Shown: piece after piece, positions 61,301-64,000 of the stretch
Layout: every line of letters starts with the position of its first letter
Position numbering within the stretch: the first letter of the stretch is position 1
NCBI GenBank assembly: GCA_964619535.1
Contig: CAZUEX010000002.1
Span: 310,001-374,000, forward strand
Source: Leptonema sp964619535
Lineage (GTDB): Bacteria > Spirochaetota > Leptospiria > Leptospirales > Leptonemataceae
DNA: 64,000 nucleotides
Reading direction: 5' to 3'
Notes under the pieces: generated by a model
Told to the model about the DNA's origin: nothing
Databases searched by the model: none
Seen by the model: only the letters and a program-made list of their open reading frames with translations
Program-made: the position numbers and the translations under genes

Positions 61301-61852
61301 TACATCAAGTTACTTGACAATGCCGTCCGGCGACTTAAGGGCGAAGAGCTCGATATTGACGTTCGCTGTACGGTAAATCTGAATACCGACTTCTTTCTGT
61401 CTGAAGAATACATCGAGGATACTCGCCAGCGAATCGAATTCTACAAGCGCTTTGAGGCAGCCCGTACAGAAGACGAGGTCGTTGCACTTGCAGAAGAGAT
61501 GAAGGATCGTTTCGGTCCTCCCGATCGTGCGGGCGAGGTCTTTGTTCTCGTGGAACGGATCCGCACGCTTGGCTCACTGTGTGGCTTCGAAAGCATCTTC
61601 GAAGAAAACGACCTGATCCATTTCAAGGCAGGGGATACCTTCCGTGTGCCCATACAGCATATGATTGAAATCTTGAAAAAGAACCTGGGCTTTTTTGTGC
61701 GGGACGGTCGGAACAACGTTCTGTATTTTAAGGCCTCAACTGGAAGCAGGGCCGCCACGAAATCACCGGATGCCGTTCTGGAGTCTCTGCTGGTTGCTCT
61801 GCGCGCCCTGGCCGCACCTCTGCAGGAACAGCTGGCCGAGAAGGCCGGGTAA
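58331..61852 (+). CDS. mfd: Transcription-repair coupling factor Mfd
   Basis: About 1173 residues as called. It removes stalled RNA polymerase and recruits UvrA. From N to C: a UvrB-homology region, the RNA-polymerase-interacting domain (GDTIVHINHGVGRFVKLERM), the RecG-like translocase with Walker A CGDVGYGKTEVAIRAVFKAV, Walker B VIDEEQRFGV, motif III TLSATPIPRTLHLSLTGIRD and motif VI QIRGRVGRSNRQAYAYF, then the TRCF C-terminal domain (SEEYIEDTRQRIEFYKRFEA). The GTG at 58331 gives the family length; the frame is open to a TTG at 58151, but that stretch is AT-rich and overlaps the neighbouring promoter. Start is therefore uncertain, identity firm. Confidence 0.94.
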   Translation: MSLSPIVDRFASRYLAPLLARPAGLVRAHGIPPGARSLALAALHGLARPAGRTVIYVTTGTPEADTLASETALFMNPENIHVLPEMDGIPYEWSRHDMVLSGRRIRTLDRLLSDDSSLLIVPAGALLRRVPDPQMWKSRAITLKPGDAIEPRLLMERLVAAGYHRTERVEGPGEFCLKGSLLDVYAVQADRPVRIDFFDVEIESLRQFDPETQRSSSAVNSVTILPASEAVIDGQALQKLSAAINKRFDAALRRPEWLEANLETANGRDQPGLEELLPLIMPYRSLLELFSTPPVLAFDADGAALDRLLRVEREYDTLFERESEQRVAVPPDDLLDRQTTVLLDRDRTESTLQRVVFYSHSDLDTGETSPEALMIRDPSTFSGRMTEFRKRATEILEEGGSVIISSPYTAQIQRIAGILKSESVPHETVEWHGPDTRVTSSRVLLVQSLRETGFELPEEKLFIWTDSDIFGRSYKKRVRFKKTGSAPLDSYLDLREGDTIVHINHGVGRFVKLERMKAAGRERDFLVLEYADQDRLFVPLDQISMIQKYVAPESNPPLDHLGRASFKKIREKVEKNIEAFAEELIQIYAARAKKQGYAFPPDTVWQEEFEAEFPYDETPDQLMAIQATKEDMESPRPMDRLICGDVGYGKTEVAIRAVFKAVMGGKQAVVICPTTILALQHFKNFRERFASFPVRIDWVSRFRTAAEIRRIKEALADGEVDVVIGTHALLAKDVKIRNLGLLVIDEEQRFGVVHKEALKKLKTQVDVLTLSATPIPRTLHLSLTGIRDLSVIQTPPRDRKPVKTFVLEDSDAALMEAVRRELERGGQIFYLHNRIQTLDMVGERLRTLMPELRFTTLHGQMHEDDIEEILLDFTERKFDLLLTTAIIENGIDIPNVNTLIVDRADQFGLSQLYQIRGRVGRSNRQAYAYFFHQGSKVLTEQAMKRLNTLLEYQELGSGFKVAMRDLEIRGAGNVLGKEQSGDIIQVGYELYIKLLDNAVRRLKGEELDIDVRCTVNLNTDFFLSEEYIEDTRQRIEFYKRFEAARTEDEVVALAEEMKDRFGPPDRAGEVFVLVERIRTLGSLCGFESIFEENDLIHFKAGDTFRVPIQHMIEILKKNLGFFVRDGRNNVLYFKASTGSRAATKSPDAVLESLLVALRALAAPLQEQLAEKAG

Positions 61853-61979
61853 GAGGGCAGGCAACAATCTTGCAGAAAACGGTGGAAAAAGGGGCTTGAC
61901 CGCTGTCGCGGAAAAAAGAGAACCCGTACTGACCCCCGGAAACCACCTGGCGGATCTGAAACTATTTCAGGAGAACTGC

Positions 61980-62705
61980 ATGTTCGTATTCAAACGACTT
62001 CCGATCCTGCTTGTTGCCTTTCTTGCAGGCCTGGCTGCCTGTAAGGATCGAGGCAAGGTTATCGAAACGATCGGAAAAGACACGATAACAACGGCCGGAT
62101 TTGAAAACTACTATGCCACATACATCGAAAAGGCGTCGCGTCTTGCCAATGCCGACAAGGAGACGCTGTACAGACTGATGTGCAATCCCAATCAGATTCC
62201 CCCGGATCCTGCTGTTCGCGACCTGATTGCCGGACTTGTGCCCGAAAACAATTATCAGAAATACCGCGAGATGAAGATTGTTGAGCAGGCTGCAAAAAGC
62301 GAAAACTTTCATGAGCGACCGGTAATCAAAAGCATCCTCGAACAGGTATATCTGGAAACCCTTGTAAACCTGTATGTTCAGGAAAAACTCCAGGAGAAGA
62401 TCAAGATCTCAGAAACGGAAAAAGAGGCGAAGTGTAACGAGCTTCGGAAGGAGATGCCCGACCGCATGGCAGGCCTTACCCTTGATCAGTGCCTGAAAGT
62501 GGCCGAAGGCTTTTTGAAGCGAGAGATCGTTCAGCGTGAGTATCCGAGAATCATGGAAGGCATCAAGGAGTCCGTTCAGATCAAGAAGAACAATGACTTC
62601 GACCGGGATAACTTTCTTGAAAATGACATGAAGCTTTACAAATCCATTCGTAAAGCCGGAGGATGTGAAACCGAAACGTCTTCTACTCCTGAAGAAGGCC
62701 AGTAA
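61980..62705 (+). CDS. Lipoprotein, possibly SurA-N/chaperone-like
   Basis: A 241-residue lipoprotein with leader MFVFKRLPILLVAFLAGLAA and Cys at position 21 (lipobox LAAC). The mature part is helical and charged, beginning GKVIETIGKDTITTAGFENY, an opening reminiscent of the SurA/PrsA N-terminal chaperone module (a short strand, then ITxxxF), with a helical body (KIVEQAAKSENFHERPVIKS, YLETLVNLYVQEKLQEKIKI). No parvulin isomerase domain is present. The start has a GGAGA site 6 bases upstream. A role as a periplasmic or surface folding factor is possible but unproved. Confidence 0.7.
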   Translation: MFVFKRLPILLVAFLAGLAACKDRGKVIETIGKDTITTAGFENYYATYIEKASRLANADKETLYRLMCNPNQIPPDPAVRDLIAGLVPENNYQKYREMKIVEQAAKSENFHERPVIKSILEQVYLETLVNLYVQEKLQEKIKISETEKEAKCNELRKEMPDRMAGLTLDQCLKVAEGFLKREIVQREYPRIMEGIKESVQIKKNNDFDRDNFLENDMKLYKSIRKAGGCETETSSTPEEGQ

Positions 62706-62849
62706 GGTTACCGCAAAGGCCCATGTTCGTATTCGGTCAGGGCAGTGGCCCTGGCCAGAAGCGGGCTATCGCTGCCGGCCTGTAACCTCCGCAGATTTTG
62801 AGTCGACTCTGTACCGGTCGCTGATTGATTGGAAGAGGAGGGTGCTCCC

Positions 62850-64000
62850 ATTAATCTAACCGGATCTTTGAACGGGCTGAAGCCGGCTCAGCTGGATCGT
62901 CTGAAACGACTCTTTCGCCGTCGCTTCCCTGCAGATCGGCTCCTTACGGCTGAATTTGCCCGAGAAATTTCAGAACTATCACGCCATATTTCACGTCAGA
63001 TCGGTGTCCTTGCCGACCGTCGGGGCCGTATTGGCTACGTGATGGTTGGCAATGATCGGCGCATCTTTATTCCAGAGCTGGAGCGTGGTGGATCCGCCCG
63101 TTTGCGGGAACTGCGCCTGATTCATACCCATCTAAAAAAAGAGCCGTTAACAGAAGAAGACCTTTTCGACCTGACATTGCTGCGGCTCGATACGGTAACG
63201 GCCATCACCGTGGACCAGCGTGGCCTTCCCGAATTCTTTTACACAGCAAGGCTCAGTCCATCTTCAAAAAGCGGCTATCAGCTGCTGGATCCTGTCCGTC
63301 CGGGGAGGGAAGAAGAGCCTTTCGATCTCATGGTGGAGGAGATCGAAAGGGAGTTTCGCCAGAGTCGAGAGAAGACACGCAAGGCCTCCGGTGGTCCAAG
63401 AGCCTATCTGGTCGGCCTTTATACGCCAGAGATGCGCCGCAAGCGAATGCCCGAAGAGAGTATGGATGAGCTGGAAGAGCTCTGCCGTACGGCAGGTGTG
63501 AATCCGGTGCGTCGCTTCGTGCAGAACCGACAGAAGGCCGATCCTGCCACCGTCATCGGCTCCGGTAAGATCCGCGACCTATCCGTGGCCTCCGTACAGG
63601 ATGAGATCGATCTTATGATCTTCGATCGTGAGCTGGCACCGGCACAGGCTATCCGCATTTCTCGCGAAACATCTCTGAAGATTATTGATCGCACCCAGCT
63701 GATCCTCGATATCTTTGCGCAGAATGCGCGCAGTCGTGACGGGAAGCTGCAGGTTGAACTGGCACAGCTTCGCTATCTAAAAGGGCGACTCAGCGAAACC
63801 GATGACAACATGTCACGGTTAACCGGTGGAATCGGAGCACGTGGACCGGGTGAGACGAAGCTTGAGATCGGACGCCGTCGCGTAGAAGAAAAGATCGGAC
63901 GCCTCGAAAAAGAACTGAAGGCCCTGAAAGGTCGACGGGAGCTTCTGCGATCCCGTCGCAATCGATCCGGTATTCCCGTCTGTTCGATTGTTGGTTACAC
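62850..64000 (+). CDS. hflX: GTPase HflX, long form, cut by the window end
   Basis: Ribosome-splitting heat-shock GTPase; 383 codons are visible and the frame runs off the right edge just before the G1 P-loop (the last residues are VCSIVGYT). Residues 1-185 form the N-terminal extension found in long HflX proteins (ELSRHISRQIGVLADRRGRI, RELRLIHTHLKKEPLTEEDL). The ordinary HflX part follows (YLVGLYTPEMRRKRMPEESM, RTQLILDIFAQNARSRDGKL, and the RGPGETKLEIGRRRVEEKI motif). No ATG is available; the ATT at 62850 lies 8 bases behind an ideal AGGAGG, while a TTG at 62829 lacks a site. The 62706-62849 gap shows nothing else. Confidence 0.88.
   Translation, partial: MNLTGSLNGLKPAQLDRLKRLFRRRFPADRLLTAEFAREISELSRHISRQIGVLADRRGRIGYVMVGNDRRIFIPELERGGSARLRELRLIHTHLKKEPLTEEDLFDLTLLRLDTVTAITVDQRGLPEFFYTARLSPSSKSGYQLLDPVRPGREEEPFDLMVEEIEREFRQSREKTRKASGGPRAYLVGLYTPEMRRKRMPEESMDELEELCRTAGVNPVRRFVQNRQKADPATVIGSGKIRDLSVASVQDEIDLMIFDRELAPAQAIRISRETSLKIIDRTQLILDIFAQNARSRDGKLQVELAQLRYLKGRLSETDDNMSRLTGGIGARGPGETKLEIGRRRVEEKIGRLEKELKALKGRRELLRSRRNRSGIPVCSIVGY

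Noticed and set aside
1..64000. Search for tRNA, rRNA, CRISPR, insertion sequences, prophage and the tmRNA gene near smpB.
   Set aside because: By eye no cloverleaf-type sequence, repeat array, transposase or integrase was found. Small RNAs in the short gaps cannot be excluded.

Overview
The window looks like a spirochaete chromosome of the order Leptospirales. The moderately high GC, compared with Leptospira itself, fits a Leptonema- or Turneriella-like member, but that placement is inference. Support comes from a P83/100-type antigen homologue (56339-58108), a long cyclic-nucleotide-binding protein of a kind I recall from spirochaetes (14394-16859), a type II secretion block of the kind Leptospira carries, and oxidative metabolism genes (acnA, sucCD, pckA) that host-dependent Treponema and Borrelia lack. 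About 52 protein genes are packed tightly on both strands. I found no rRNA, tRNA, CRISPR array, insertion sequence or prophage, and no gene-free stretch longer than about 300 bases.

Region by region. 1-4.9 kb: the 3' part of murE, then a minus-strand surface-polysaccharide operon (ABC-2 permease, Wzt-like ATPase, DUF4214-like/GT4 glycosyltransferase). 5-12 kb: pckA with a clear promoter and terminator, a 7TMR-DISM/chemotaxis-type receptor, a five-haem lipoprotein, and serA. 12-18 kb: a possible RHH/PIN pair, several uncharacterised genes, the large cNMP-binding protein, and a YggS-type PLP protein with a coiled-coil partner. 18.3-21.5 kb: the operon sppA, membrane protein, surE, TPR protein. 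21.5-26.9 kb: minus-strand alpha/beta hydrolase with a histone-H1-like tail, tyrS, ubiX, acyltransferase and radical SAM protein. 26.9-38.4 kb: AGCS symporter, folD, rlmB-like and cysS, a small protein with a FliF-like tail, gatC-gatA, an ABC-F ATPase, a secreted ankyrin protein and a quinone oxidoreductase.

38.5-44.1 kb: acnA, panB, and a TetR regulator divergent from a zinc-less MDR oxidoreductase across a perfect palindrome. 44.1-52.1 kb: one long plus-strand run gspK-L-M-N, smpB, der, an unknown gene, mtnA. 52.1-64 kb: cca, sucC-sucD, a small K+ channel, the P83/100 homologue, mfd, a lipoprotein, and the 5' part of a long-form hflX cut by the window end.

The genes serve envelope building and export (MurE, polysaccharide ABC exporter, GspKLMN, SppA), central carbon flow (PckA, AcnA, SucCD, SerA), translation (TyrS, CysS, GatCA, RlmB, SmpB, Der, HflX, CCA) and signalling. 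Convergent neighbours repeatedly touch or overlap (1184-1196, 8942/8943, 29197-29243, 52082-52097), so few ends have room for terminators. The least expected items are the small membrane protein with a FliF C-terminal-like tail (31800-32072), the hydrolase with a Lys/Ala-rich tail, the large insert in the RlmB-like methyltransferase, and hflX apparently starting at ATT behind an ideal ribosome binding site.
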